NCBI GenBank assembly: GCA_003342815.1
Contig: PTEX01000164.1
Coordinates: 1,155,748 to 1,219,747 of the forward strand
DNA: 64,000 nucleotides
Reading direction: 5' to 3'
Source of the DNA: Eudromia elegans
Lineage: Eukaryota; Chordata; Aves; Tinamiformes; Tinamidae
The translations under genes and the position numbers were made by a program. The notes under the pieces are model-generated. The model was given only the letters and a program-made list of their open reading frames with translations, was not told the DNA's origin and made no database searches. Positions 1 to 32,959 of the stretch are shown piece by piece; within the stretch, counting starts at the first letter, position 1; each line of letters opens with the position of its first letter.

Positions 1-1442
1 TCAATAACACCCCACATTCTATTTAAGAACAAAAAAAGAAGAGACACAATTATCTTTTACTATTGTAACTACTGCTTTGGCATCTGCCAGATTTCTTTTA
101 AAAACATCCACATATTCACATCTTTTAAATTCCTCACAGCTGACTGGAAGATAGAAGCTGAGGATGGTAATTTTTTTCATTTTGATCTAAGCCTACATGC
201 CACTTGAGCAAACTGGTTAACTAGCACTTGTCATTCAATCTCTGAAAGTGTCTGTGAAATTGTATCCCAGATAGCCTAGAGGAACAGATGAAAACACTAA
301 TAGTAAAGGATTAATTATCTTTTATCATCTCCTTTCCAAAACTTTGTCAAAACTTAAAAGTTTTCAAAGAAAGTGTATTTTAGCTCCTGAGAGCCACACA
401 GGTGACAAAAATCAAACCACAGCTCAGAAAACCAATCCAATGACTAAAAATTTTCAGTTACAGATTCAAGGTAAACATTTCAGTAGAATTCATCCTACAG
501 CCACTGGAGAAATACAAGAAAGTAAGCTTATTCTTCTCTGAAGTCATCTTGGGAACATCTAAATAACAACCTGGCCTAAGAATAAGCTTATTTCTTACTT
601 TTTTCCTCTCCTCACCTCTTTCACTACGAAGCACCATGGCTCTCCACACCACAGTTACAATCCTACAGATTATTATAGAATCATTAGTCGTCATTAAGAC
701 AGATTACTAGAATTCTTAAGAATACAGAAATATAGAAAAAGTCAGAAAGACTAAATTAAATTTAAAAATCAACTGCCTAAAAATATTTCATATTAAAACA
801 GTCTGTTTAAGCTTTTTATTGACAAAAACCTGCTAAAGATATCTTTCATTCCTATATCCTGCAGCAAAGTCCTTGGATGTCCATAAGGATTGGAAAGACT
901 CCCAGAGACAAAACAAGCTTCCAGCAAGTTCCTTAACCCAAGGGCTCTGTTCTCTCACATGAATCATCAGAGAGAAAAAAGTTTCATTTCTCATTGAGCA
1001 GCCCATCCCCAAGAAAAAGAAACAGTGAAAAACAAAAAGGAACATACTCTATTTCCTATAGCTGAAAAGCCAATTTTCCTCCTCAAAGCTTGCAGAGTTC
1101 AGCACAAGTAGTTCATGCTAGGAATCATATTAAGAGTTAAGGATGCTTACAAACCTGACTTGCATTTAAATTGGCTCACTGCTACGGCCAAAGGCTGAAT
1201 AAAAGGCAATGCACTACCAGCCTATTACCTGAGTCAGCAGAAAAGCAGCTGTGCCAGCAGATGACCAAGGTGCTAACGTGAAGCCTGGGTCACCTTCCCG
1301 GCTAGTCAGCTAAACCCACGCGGATAACCTACATTTTCCTCACACGCTTCCTTCAGAAGGGGACTTTCACAGAGCCTCTCCCTTTCATGTCTCTGGAGAG
1401 GGAATAAACCGCTTCTGGCGCGGCAGAGGCGCTACTCGCACC
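1..1442. other. AT-rich flank, probable SHLD2 intron 1
   Basis: No coding exon is recognised here. The short open frames on either strand do not resemble SHLD2 or any family I know. Because a good minus-strand splice donor lies just to the right, this stretch is best read as the beginning of the first intron of the divergently transcribed neighbour. That is inference from position and from the human SHLD2-GLUD1 head-to-head order. Confidence 0.4.
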
Positions 1443-1451
1443 CGTACTCAC

Positions 1452-1690
1452 GCTGCGAGACGCTGCGTTTTAAAGAGTGGCGAAAGGGCAGGCGGCCGCC
1501 GCGGCCGAGCTGGTGCTGAGAGGAAGGCAGCTCCTGCCGACCCCAGCAAAGAGGCAGGAGCCGAGCGCGAAGAACTCCGCGCTGCCCCCAGCGCCCCGCA
1601 GGCCCACGCGCACTTGTAGACACCGTTAAGGACCGTTAACGGTCGCCAACTGCAGGGCGCGCGCGCTTGCGCGAGACTAGCCTCACGGCG
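1452..1690 (-). other. SHLD2: Candidate non-coding first exon of SHLD2 (divergent from GLUD1)
   Basis: On the minus strand a GC-rich segment ends at 1452 and is followed directly by the donor GTGAGTACG (1451-1443). In human, SHLD2 (FAM35A, a shieldin subunit in double-strand-break repair) starts head-to-head with GLUD1 within a few hundred bases and has a non-coding first exon. No SHLD2 coding sequence is visible in the window, so identity rests only on synteny and the donor. The start of the exon is not defined by sequence; 1690 is a guess within the GC-rich block. Confidence 0.4.
1623..1652. promoter_or_regulatory. MYB-type site pair with overlapping palindrome
   Basis: CCGTTA occurs at 1623-1628 and again exactly 10 bp later at 1633-1638. 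The second copy is part of the perfect palindrome CCGTTAACGG (1633-1642), so both strands read the MYB core YAACGG there. A further core, CAACTG, lies at 1647-1652. The MYB consensus YAAC(G/T)G is established knowledge; occupancy here is inference. Confidence 0.5.
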
Positions 1691-1773
1691 GAAGAGGAAG
1701 CGAGGCTGGGGAAGGAACAGTGATGCGGAACCCCTCCCACCGCCGTGCTACGGCAGCCCGCGGGCGGCGGCAG

Positions 1774-1813
1774 CCGTTACAGGCCATTACAGGCCGTTAA
1801 GAACCGTTACTGT
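1774..1813. promoter_or_regulatory. Four 10-bp phased CCGTTA-type sites
   Basis: CCGTTA at 1774, CCATTA at 1784, CCGTTA at 1794 and CCGTTA at 1804 form a tandem array with an exact 10-bp period, about one helical turn. The reverse complement of CCGTTA is TAACGG, a strong MYB-family core. The array lies about 300 bp upstream of the GLUD1 start codon and just upstream of the presumed minus-strand exon. It could also be a short tandem duplication without function. Confidence 0.5.
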
Positions 1814-1873
1814 ACGGCGGGAGCGCCTTTATAGCGGCACGAGGGGGCGGGGAGGAAGCGCGAGCCGCTGCAG

Positions 1874-1885
1874 CGCGCATGCGTG
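1874..1885. promoter_or_regulatory. NRF1-like palindrome
   Basis: CGCGCATGCGTG matches the NRF1 consensus YGCGCAYGCGCR with one mismatch. NRF1 commonly binds promoters of nuclear genes for mitochondrial proteins, which suits GLUD1. Binding is inferred. Confidence 0.4.
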
Positions 1886-1949
1886 GCACGCCCCCCCACC
1901 GCCCCCGTCCCCTCCGCGAATCGCTCCGCGGGCGGGGCGGCGGCGCGGC

Positions 1950-1961
1950 CGCGCAGGCGCA
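1950..1961. promoter_or_regulatory. Second NRF1-like palindrome
   Basis: CGCGCAGGCGCA matches YGCGCAYGCGCR with one mismatch, 76 bp downstream of the first NRF1-like site and about 150 bp upstream of the GLUD1 ATG. In such GC-rich DNA chance matches are not rare. Confidence 0.35.
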
Positions 1962-2035
1962 GTGCGGCGGCGCGGAAAGTGGGGGGTGTCCCCGCCGCTC
2001 GGCCCCCCCCGCCCGCCACCCCGCGGCCGTTTAAA

Positions 2036-2053
2036 GGCGGCGGCGGCGGCGGC
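2036..2053 (+). repeat. (GGC)6 microsatellite before the GLUD1 start
   Basis: Six GGC triplets follow TTTAAA at 2030-2035. The run is about 50 bp upstream of the ATG, so it probably lies at the transcription start or in the 5' UTR, where its length could influence RNA structure. Confidence 0.7.
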
Positions 2054-2103
2054 CTCGCGCCCATTGTGCCCGCAGCGCCGCGCCCGCCCCGGCCCGCTCC
2101 GCC

Positions 2104-25679
<23,576 letters not shown>

Positions 25680-25848
25680 GGAGGCCCTTACTGCTCCTTA
25701 TTGTATCCCATCCTTCTTGCCGTTCATGTACCCTTTTCTTGAAAAAGCTTATCACAAGTTTACATGTAACCACAAAAATTTCTTTTCTTCTGACATTATA
25801 GTGGATTCTATTCTCAATTAGTTTCAGTCCAAACTAGTTTTTTTATAT

Positions 25849-25854
25849 AATAAA
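25849..25854 (+). terminator. GLUD1 proximal poly(A) signal AATAAA
   Basis: Canonical hexamer 170 bp after the stop codon. Confidence 0.7.
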
Positions 25855-26899
25855 ATCCATGAATTAGGATATTGTATACAAATATATACCTGAAGATAAC
25901 CATTCATCTGCACTTGTGGGGGCCATTCTGGGTATTTTGCCTACAAAAACAAAATGGTACATTTTATGTATGGAAGAGTGGCCTCGCCACCAGGGCCACT
26001 ACTCAAACGCCAGATCAGATACTGTACTACATGAGCGTGTAGCTCACTGTTACTTCATGCACTTTTGTTTAATTATGTAATTTTGGCTTTGGCACTTTCA
26101 GTAAGGCCTTGTATGATCAATGCTGTGGCATTGTCAGAGGAAGAATGGGCCTCCAGCAGGGATTAACTTTGATAGGAATCTGATTTTTATTTGTAGTAAA
26201 GCTTCAGGCCTGATTCCCTTTAGGCAATGTTTTTTTTCTTTAACTGTGCTGCTGTTATAAGACTGCTTAAATTGCTTGTTCAAGCTTGCTTGACTATCAC
26301 AATGAAATATATAGAAAAATGACAGAAACTAGTATTTTTATAAGCTGAAACAGGCAACTCTAATGCGGTTATGTTTTTAATCAAGTATCTATGTAACTAT
26401 TCTGAATGTAGGGTTTTTTTTTTAAGGGATAGTCTGAATTCGATAAGTCATCCTACTCTAAATTTTTGACACCATTTTTCATTTTTTTCCTTTCTGAAAA
26501 TTACTTATTGTCACAGTGAACAACTAAATTGAAACTGCACCCAGAAATAGTTGGCTGAACTACACAGGAACTAAAATGCTGCTACATGAACTTCATCCAC
26601 TGTCTTAACACACAGCCTTATTTTTGCCTTCTCTCTGTCTTTTTTTTTTGTCATCTGGAGGTCTTGAATATTTGAATATGTTCAAATACAACAAAATGGA
26701 CCTTGACACAATCTTGGATCAAGCACAGGTTTTGAAGTCTAAGGCTTTTGTCCAGTGGAGTCCCCTTGAAGTGCCAGGTGTTATTTATGTAATGAATATG
26801 AATGTTTTTTTAAAACGCCAACTAGTCCCTCCCAGAAGCTCATACTTTTTTTCTAACTACTTTGTAACTGCATGACATAACCTGGTGGGAAGAGCAGTT

Positions 26900-26905
26900 A
26901 TTAAA
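26900..26905 (+). terminator. GLUD1 distal poly(A) signal ATTAAA
   Basis: ATTAAA followed by an A-run and a T/GT-containing stretch, 1.2 kb after the stop. It would define a long 3' UTR. Confidence 0.5.
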
Positions 26906-26930
26906 AAAAGTTGACCTTTCCAAACCTACT

Positions 26931-28270
26931 ATGCTGGTCTGTTACTGTTTCGTATTTCACGCGCTAGGAGCTCTCGGCAGCACCAGAACCAGTGACTGCT
27001 CTCAGCACCCCTCTTTATCATTACAAGACTGTTGGTAACACGCTGAATCATGGCAAGGTACTCACGAAGCACCTTTTTATCTCATGAACTGGCCTGTTCA
27101 CAGGACTGCAGGAGCTGGCTCTGTTTGGTAAATCATTCCAGGTAGCTGCTGCGTCTCTGGAAGGAACGTGTGTGAAGAAGAACTGTTTTAGTAGTTAGCA
27201 TGGAGCAGTTAAGCTGTGTGATGCATTAAGGTAGTGGCTTACTGCATCACCTATGCTGAAATGCAGGGTTAGAGCAGCACTTCCAGTGGGCTCTGTGCAG
27301 TATATTTTTGCTGCCTTTTATTTTAAAAACAAAAATGAGAACTCGTGTGAGCATGAAAGCGTTACTGTCAGCAGCGTGGTTCTCTGGACAGAGCCGTGCC
27401 TTGGGCCGTACCTTTCAGTGGAGTTTTGCATAAACATTTGCGGGATAGCAGTGTGGAATCCACAGGCAGATTGCATGCACCTGACAAGCCGGGAGCTGCC
27501 GCCAGAAGGATATGCAGGCTGAGGCTCCGCAGCAAGAGGCTGCGCCAGGCAGAGGGGCGGCTCCTCTGCACCAGGGCCCTCACCCGTCCCACCAGGCGCA
27601 GGACAACCCAGAGCAGCAGCAGTGCAGAGGCCTGGCCTGCTGACTGCGTTGCTCTTGCTGAGCCCCACGTCCCCCGCCCACTTCTCCTTCCCCCTGTCTT
27701 GAAGTGGCCCCAGTTTGACTATACGCAATGCAAACAAGACCCCATTCGGTACTGAAGCACACTTAGAATGGCACAGACAGCTCACGTAGCCAGCCCGCTG
27801 GGGTTTCTCCTACCCACTGCTGTAGAAGAACAAGGAACACAAAGCTGCGAGGTCCCTAAGCTAGACGTCCCATTTCACGGGCATCGTGTTCCACGTTGCA
27901 CTTTGCAACACACCTCTCACACACGTGGGCAAACCCAAGGCACACGCAGCAGCAAGGACAGAGAGAGACAATAAAGGAGCCACAGAGTTCCACACAGCCC
28001 TGCTAAGAGTTAATGCAGCTTCCGGACGTGCCAAGCGCACAGCGGCTCCGGCTTTTCCCTAACCGCTGCCACAAACAAGACGTGGGAGGCGGGTCGAGGT
28101 ACGCCGTGCGGCCCCAAGGAGGTTTCCAGCCCCGCTTCCCTCCCCACACATGTACACAGGCCGCGCTCAGCCCAGCACAACTGCCCCGGGTGCCGCGACA
28201 CGGGGCAGCCGGCACATTGCACATGGGCGCAGCGAGTCACCAACGCGTCCCCAAGGAGACGGGCAACACA
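26931..28270. other. Convergent intergenic spacer GLUD1 / ADIRF-type gene
   Basis: About 1.3 kb between the last GLUD1 poly(A) signal and the minus-strand poly(A) signal of the next gene. It is moderately GC-rich from 27480, with only chance open frames. No element recognised. Confidence 0.7.
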
Positions 28271-28291
28271 CACAGGCTTCAGGGTATTGTC

Positions 28292-28297
28292 TTTATT
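28292..28297 (-). terminator. ADIRF-type gene B poly(A) signal
   Basis: TTTATT on the plus strand is AATAAA on the minus strand, 53 bp after the stop codon, giving a very short 3' UTR. Confidence 0.75.
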
Positions 28298-28349
28298 ATT
28301 CAAGAGTACGTGTCATAGAAACAGAGATTTCAGTAGTGTCACAGGATCT

Positions 28350-28447
28350 TCACTGTCCAAAGCTTTTTCCCCAGGCAGTAGCTTGATTTGCTACGTTCTT
28401 TACAGCTTTCTCGCCACTTTCAGCCACTTTGCAGACTTCATCAATAG
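28350..28447 (-). CDS. ADIRF-type gene B exon 3
   Basis: 98 nt, codes for AIDEVCK... to GKSFGQ and TGA. The acceptor TTTTAAAG follows a long T-rich tract on the minus strand. It shares the QKAID..CK junction motif with gene A. Confidence 0.87.
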
Positions 28448-31400
28448 CTTTAAAACAGAAGGGAAAGGGTGAAAAAGAAGAAAAAAAAAAAAAAAGGTAA
28501 CTGCAGCATGGCTGTAATAGGGCACCTGTGTTAGCAGCAGCAGGTGAAAGGGGACTCTGGGGGGAAACAGGATGGGAGGTGGGAGATACTGAAGAGCTGG
28601 GACAGACGCAGCCTCAGGGCTTTGTGCAGGAGCTAAGGGCCACGAGTGACACCCTGCTTGTGCCCCGGCCTCTGGAGCTGCCGCGAGGCCGTGGGGCCGG
28701 ACGCATCGCTGCCGGGGGCTGGTGGCGTCTGGCAAGACAAGGGGACCGAGGGAGGTGGTGGCAGAGGGGGGACCTGCCCGGGACTGCCCCGCAGGACGTG
28801 GCTGCTGCGGGCGGAAGCACTGGGTACCTTTCTGGCCTGCATCCTTGGCCTGCTCCACTACTTGCTGCACAGCCTGGCCCGCTGTGTTAACTGGAAGTAG
28901 AAAAAGAAGCATAAAAAAAGGAGTCACCTTTATCCTCCCCCAAACTCAGTCGTCGCATTTTAGGAGGGATTCCTAAACATCTCAGTACACAAAGTTCTTC
29001 CTTAAGTGTGGACACCCCAGAGCAGCGGCAGGGAGATGGTGTGAGGGGCTTGGCTGTAGCTCCCACTTCACCTGCATCCTCCAGGTGCACCAGCCATGCG
29101 CACCAGCACCTGCACACTTAGCTCCCTCTCCTAGCGCAAAGAACTTAGGTATTGATTTATTAAGGAGCTAAAGTAGCTCTAAAGGTATGGAGGAAGAGAC
29201 AGCGATGGCAGGAGGAGCATAAATATAAACCTGGCTTAAGTAGAAGAATTTCAGCCCCAGAAGACACTAAAATTGAGTGGTTGGCCTCCAAGAGCTGCGA
29301 TAAGGGAATCCTCACTTGCAAGAGCTGGCCAAAGAAAGTTTTGGGAGAGGGGCCTTCAGTGGAACCCCTCCTGGTGCTATTCGCCCTGCCTCCGGCGAGG
29401 ACCCTGTCCAAGGCGGCTGTTCAGCACCTCAGGCTCCCCATGAGGCGGTCGGGAGCGTCGCACAAGCGGCCGATGCTCAAGGCAGACCCCACTCCAGCGG
29501 CAGGGAGCGGCTAAAGCCTCTCAGGCCCCCGGGCTCGAGTCAAAGGGCTCTTGTACAAGAGCTGTTTCATAAGGGCTGTCTCGTAAGCCTGCTGCATGTT
29601 GTACCATGCATTTGTAAGACACTTTTACAGCTTAGAAAATGCCTTAATTATCATCACGCATCATCTTTTGAAGTAGTTGAGTAATTGGTGAGTGGCATAT
29701 ACTGATCATAAGGCAAGGAAAACGCCACTCCTATTGTTCAGAGGGCTCTCCGGCCTTCCTGGGGCTCTGGGAGAGGTGCTGGGTTCAGACACTTGCAAGG
29801 ACCAGTCGTGCCGCTCTGGACACCGCACGGCTCCGAGGACTGAGCCTCAGGGCACACAGCGCAGCAGCCCAGCAGCAGTCCAGTGACTCTGCGATTCACA
29901 GTGTTGCTCTAGTAAGAGAGCCGGGCTAAATCCTGTGCTTGAATTGAAACAGGATTTGGGGTCACCCACATGCACGGCACAGCCCGTGAGTGTGCCACAC
30001 GGGACGCACAGTCATACGCATCCAGCAGCACGTGCTGATTATTAATGTGCAAATCCTATGGGCAGCACACAGGAGCATGTGGGAAGCCTCCTGCTTGTTT
30101 CTGTTACTCCTGGAAAGGGAAGAGATGCCAAGGACCAGGCCCTGGTCACGCAGGGATGGCAGAGACCGTCACCGGTACCTCGCGTCCCCTCATGCGCTGC
30201 GGGCAGGGAGAGCCGGGGGGGGCACCGCAGCCAGGCCGGCTCCACGTGCCCAGCAGGAGGAACAAGGTCTGCAAGGGGGCCGGCCACGCCCAAAGCGCGG
30301 CCCAGGCGGCTGCGCGCCGAGGGGGCTGCGCGGCTCCCTCAGGTGACCAGCGGCACTTCCAAAACCCACAGGTGATCCACCAGCACGGGAAACTACCCGC
30401 CATGTTCCCCAACGTGAGGGATACAGGAGACTCCACAGAAGACAACTTTGCAGGGCTGTACATCAACACAGCCAAGAGCGCTTATAAAGACTCGTTACAA
30501 AATAACATCAAAAAGTGATCACACGCAACTGCTGGAGGCTGGTTGTTTGGGTATCCTCCAAGGTTCAGCATAAGGGTGATTAATTTAGGAATCCACTTTG
30601 GAAATGGGAATAGTGCAGGTGTGGTCTGGGGGCTTTCATCTTTCCAGCCAAGAGTAACCATAAACAAGCAGGAGCCTTTGGCTCATCGCATCACGTGCTG
30701 CTGGGAGGATTTGCACATGGGGAAAGGGTGGAACACAAACAAAAGGGCAAGCAGGTGCCAGCAGGCATCTCGGCAGCGACGTTTCTGCTGTGTCCGAGGT
30801 CACACAAATACCCGGTTTCATGAGGTAACCTACAAGTTGTGTAAAGGAACAGGAGACACTGTCTCAGCTGCTCCTGCCTTACACAAGGCACGGGATGTTT
30901 CGGGCACAGCATCAGTTAAACAAGTCTGTTTGGGTTAGGGCTTCCTCAGCAGTGGCTCCTCGCAGGGACATGTTATTTAACCCCAGCAGATTCCCAGAGC
31001 GCCTCGGAGGCGAAGCCCCATGATCGTGCAAGGGCTTTCAGTGGGACAAGCAGCTCCAAGAACAGGCTGGGGCAAACTGGAGCGACCGCGCAGGTTGAGG
31101 GGCCAGACGGGCTCAGAGCTTCGGGGAGCTCGTTACACAAGTGCTCAGAATGACCTTGGCTGCCCCAACATACAGCTTTGTACTTCATGTGCATTTTATC
31201 TCTGTGTATAGCCAAGCGGGGATGTATCCAGAAGCACCTCCAGGCTCCCCTCTCAGCTTTTCAGGGCCCTCTGCTCCCTTCCATGCGTCTTCCAGCCGCT
31301 CACACATACAAGCCGGGGCGCCATGGGAAGCTGCTAGCCAGCGTTAGTTCCCCCTGTGCTGCATCACTGCAGGGGGTCGGCCTCGCCCAGCGCACGGGCC

Positions 31401-31597
31401 ACAGCAGGGGGGCTGCAGAGCAGAGCTCGGCACGGGCGCCGCCTGCCCCGGTGTGCGGGGCCGAGCACAGCGCGGGTGCTGGGGAGGCTGAGCAGGACGC
31501 GGCAAGGGGGAGCAGGGCCGCACTCACCGGCCGCCTGCGCGGCTTGCTCCGCTTGCTGCGTGGCTTCCTCGGCGAGCTTCCTCCCGAGGCCGAACAT
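28350..31597 (-). CDS. ADIRF-type gene B, second adipogenesis regulatory factor paralogue (76 aa)
   Basis: Join on the minus strand: 31597-31528, 28890-28828, 28447-28350; 231 nt, 76 codons plus TGA, both introns GT-AG in phase 1. Human ADIRF (APM2) is also 76 aa; it is a small, helix-rich protein of fat cells linked to PPARG and CEBPA expression. The middle exon product (VNTAGQAVQQVVEQAKDAGQK) is very close to the human AAQQVVDQATEAGQK stretch. The N-terminus (MFGLGRKLAEEATQQ) and C-terminus (TAWGKSFGQ) differ from both human ADIRF and gene A at 36698-39210. From residue 8 the chain falls into six 11-residue Ala-rich repeats, predicted amphipathic helix. No signal peptide or membrane segment. 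It has its own TATA box and poly(A) signal and no defects, so it looks functional. Family membership is well supported; function is inferred. Confidence 0.88.
28448..28827 (-). other. ADIRF-type gene B intron 2
   Basis: 380 bp with a 15-A run on the plus strand (about 28481-28496) forming the polypyrimidine tract, and a GC-rich 5' half. No other feature. Confidence 0.8.
28828..28890 (-). CDS. ADIRF-type gene B exon 2
   Basis: 63 nt, phase 1 at both borders, acceptor TTCCAG and donor GTACCC. Same length and phases as exon 2 of gene A, and the part most like human ADIRF. Confidence 0.9.
28891..31527 (-). other. ADIRF-type gene B intron 1
   Basis: 2.6 kb of mixed GC content. It contains a perfect 16-bp palindrome at 29547-29562 and a CpG-rich patch near 30170-30340. 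Open frames here are not recognisable as proteins. Confidence 0.75.
31528..31597 (-). CDS. ADIRF-type gene B exon 1
   Basis: 70 nt, Met plus 22 codons and one base, donor GTGAGT. The start was chosen because it is the only ATG between the TATA box and the donor in this frame, and because the total length then equals the family's 76 aa. CpG-rich. Confidence 0.85.
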
Positions 31598-31673
31598 GGT
31601 GCCTCCGCTCCCTGCTGCGGCGGGCGAGCGGGTCCGAGCCTGCTCCTGCTACGAGGTCCTCCAAAGTGCAGCT

Positions 31674-31681
31674 ATTTTATA
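31674..31681 (-). promoter_or_regulatory. ADIRF-type gene B TATA box
   Basis: TATAAAAT on the minus strand, 77 bp upstream of the ATG, predicting a transcription start near 31647 and a 5' UTR of about 50 nt. Confidence 0.75.
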
Positions 31682-31690
31682 GGCAGAGCC

Positions 31691-31709
31691 CAACTCCTCC
31701 CAGGAGTTG
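31691..31709. promoter_or_regulatory. Perfect inverted repeat next to the TATA box
   Basis: CAACTCCT, three-base spacer CCC, AGGAGTTG. It lies 10 bp upstream of the TATA box of ADIRF-type gene B, the usual place for a dimeric activator site; no factor is assigned. Confidence 0.4.
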
Positions 31710-32223
31710 CAGGGCCAACGCGACCGGGAGCAGGGAAAGCCAGGAGCCCGTGTTGGGTGATTAATACACGATGCACGAAAGGGTGAGGAGACCGTAGCGG
31801 TTGTTGTGTTTTCCTCCCCAGAGGGAGGGCGTGCTCACAGTCGGCACAAGTTTTCCACGGTTTTTGGAACCAAAGCATTGTTTTTCCCATGCCGAGGAGC
31901 TGGAAAGCAGCTCGCATTCCTGGGCTGCCCTCACGAGGCCTCTGTGGCGGGAGCGGGTCCAGCAGCATGGCCCATCCTGACCCGGCCGCCGGCATCATGG
32001 CCCGAAACGCGCAGCTGCAGCCTTGCCCAAGCGTTTCAAAACCTTACATAGGAAAACATCCCCTTTCGGGGCATTCTTGCCCAAACTGTTTTTTGTCCCA
32101 GGCAGACTTAAAGTTTGTAGTTAAAAAAAGAACTGGGAGGAGTTCACCCTCCTCCTCCTTCCAGCCACCAAGCAAGGCTGACAGCGCGTTGCCTGCAGGC
32201 AGCCAACTCTGCACGAGCCTGCG

Positions 32224-32611
32224 TGCATTTAACCCCACACGTGCGTGCGCAACGAGGCGGGTCCTGCCCTTCCCTTCCCATGCTGAGCCCGACGCGCGCG
32301 TTTAACCCCACACGCGTGGGACGAGGTGGGTCCTGCCCTTCCCTTCCCATGCCGAGCCAGACGCAGTTTAACCCCACCGTTTAACCCTACGTGTGCAGGA
32401 CGAGGCGGGTCTTGCCCTTCCCATGCTGAGCCCGACGCGCATTTAACCCCGCACGTGCGGGATGAGGCGGGTCCTGCCCTTCGCATCTTGAGCCAGAGCC
32501 TGACGCGCATTTAACCCCACGTGTGTGGGACCAGGCGGGTCCTGCCCTTCCCATGCCGAGCTCAACGTGCGTTTAACCCCGCACGTGCGGGACGAGGCAG
32601 GTCCTGCTCTT
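32224..32611. repeat. GC-rich minisatellite, 62-73-bp unit, about 6 copies
   Basis: TTTAACCC landmarks occur at 32228, 32301, 32367, 32380, 32442, 32510 and 32572, giving spacings of 73, 66, 13, 62, 68 and 62 bp. Each unit then reads a CACGTG- or ACGCGT-type palindromic core, GGACGAGGCGGGTCCTGCCC, and CCCATGC(T/C)GAGC. The last copy is partial. Copies differ by several substitutions and small indels, so the array is not very recent. It lies 0.6 kb upstream of ADIRF-type gene B. Confidence 0.9.
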
Positions 32612-32919
32612 GCCCTCAAAGCAACAGCTCCAGGCCATGTACAGGTCCCAGCAGCCATCAGGGCCAGCCCGTCACCAATAACGGGGTACTCGGCAAGGAG
32701 CTGCTCGCACCGCAGCCCTCCCAGTTGCCCGCACTCCTTATCCCTCCCGCACGTCACGTCCCAGCAAGGCTCTGCTGTGTGAGGGACGTGCAGGCTGCCT
32801 CCTGGCAGAGGACTCATGCACACCCTCTCCTCCTGCCTTTGGGGAGCACGAGAGCAAGGAGACCCCTCCCTATCCCAGTCTGTGCACACCAGGGCTGACA
32901 GCAGCTTCCCCTCCCACTC

Positions 32920-32959
32920 AAGAAGTGTGACCTGTGGAAAGCCACAGGTCACTCTTCTT
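32920..32959. repeat. Near-perfect inverted repeat, 18-bp arms, 4-nt loop
   Basis: Arms 32920-32937 and 32942-32959 pair at 17 of 18 positions (mismatch 32926/32953) around the loop AAAG. Each arm holds a nuclear-receptor half-site, TGACCT at 32928-32933 and AGGTCA at 32946-32951. It is shorter than a usual pre-miRNA. Confidence 0.85.

Larger units (their letters stand above)
25680..26930 (+). other. GLUD1: GLUD1 3' UTR
   Basis: AT-rich sequence without open frames of note after the stop. Two candidate poly(A) signals would give a short UTR of about 190 nt and a long one of about 1.25 kb. The end is inferred from the signals only. Confidence 0.6.

Noticed and set aside
660..700. ATAGAATCATT resembling a reversed CR1 3' tail
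   Set aside because: Only one 11-base match without the adjoining CR1 motif or a second tail unit; chance in AT-rich DNA.
29547..29562. Perfect 16-bp palindrome GCTCTTGTACAAGAGC in gene B intron 1
   Set aside because: Single, short, without context; such palindromes are expected occasionally in 64 kb.
31178..31786. 202-codon plus-strand frame opposite ADIRF-type gene B exon 1
   Set aside because: Antisense of a CpG-rich exon and promoter; no family resemblance, and the minus strand has a full gene with signals.
32224..32611. TAACCC motifs as interstitial telomere repeat
   Set aside because: The units are 62-73 bp with TTTAACCCC, not runs of the hexamer CCCTAA.
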